Shown here piece after piece: positions 5,520 to 5,548 of a DNA stretch of 5,548 nucleotides. Source of the stretch: an uncultured Muribaculaceae bacterium (GTDB taxonomy: Bacteria > Bacteroidota > Bacteroidia > Bacteroidales > Muribaculaceae); assembly GCA_910589095.1 (NCBI GenBank), contig CAJUSN010000014.1, positions 17,665 through 23,212 on the forward strand, written 5' to 3'. Below the pieces are notes generated by a model. The model ran no database searches. It saw only the letters and a program-made list of their open reading frames with translations, and had not been told where the DNA came from. The translations under genes and the position numbers were made by a program. How positions within the stretch are numbered: position 1 is the first letter of the stretch; the number at the start of each line of letters is the position of its first letter.

Positions 5520-5548
5520 AAAAAATCGAAGCGGAGTGCCTCAGGCAC
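5520..5548 (-). terminator. Probable half of a terminator hairpin cut by the window edge
   Basis: The last 13 bases form a palindrome, GTGCCT-C-AGGCAC (5536-5548). Read on the minus strand, the GC-rich segment runs through CTCCGCTTCGA into a six-T tract (5520-5525). This is the layout of the 3' arm and U-tract of an intrinsic terminator for a leftward gene outside the window. The palindrome is seen; the longer stem is inferred and would need bases beyond the edge. Confidence 0.4.

Overview
This window looks like ordinary chromosomal DNA from a member of the Bacteroidales, plausibly Muribaculaceae or a relative. The evidence is a DUF4301-family gene (a family I know mainly from Bacteroidetes), Bacteroidetes-type promoter elements (-7 TAnnTTTG with -33 TTTG) and A-rich start regions without clear Shine-Dalgarno sequences. 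The genus is inference. I see no mobile element, CRISPR array, tRNA or rRNA.

Layout. On the minus strand, right to left, lgt (prolipoprotein diacylglyceryl transferase), bioD (dethiobiotin synthetase) and a DEDDy 3'-5' exonuclease form one probable operon (3475 to 1266). It ends at a strong intrinsic terminator (1201-1245). About 30 bases further on, a consensus promoter (1140-1170) starts a second minus-strand unit: a secreted TraB/GumN-family protein (1027 to 152), then after 24 bases an ABC-transporter ATPase that runs off the left edge. The second unit has a leader of about 100 bases with notable inverted repeats. A 13-bp perfect-arm repeat overlaps the promoter, and a pair of stems follows that cannot form together.

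On the plus strand, diverging from lgt across a 360-base intergenic region, lies one large gene (3836-5359, 507 aa) of family DUF4301, followed by a GC-rich hairpin terminator. The right edge (5411-5548) has no gene that I can see. It holds an 11-bp tandem duplication and ends at the centre of what looks like half of another terminator hairpin.

The most interesting item is the DUF4301 protein. It is nominally of unknown function, but read end to end it carries, in the right order, counterparts of the motifs of UDP-sugar pyrophosphorylases (UGPase/UAP1 type). These are a glycine-rich KFVPASGAASRM signature, PKGLLKF, a GGHGALIENLN segment, NIDN, an ILESTQID strand and a C-terminal VP...F.PVKTVNDLL motif. 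I infer that it is a divergent GT-A-fold nucleotidyltransferase with a helical insertion splitting its nucleotide-binding signature. The remaining genes are recognisable housekeeping or envelope functions: lipoprotein maturation, biotin synthesis, nucleic-acid trimming, a secreted TraB-fold protein and a transporter ATPase.
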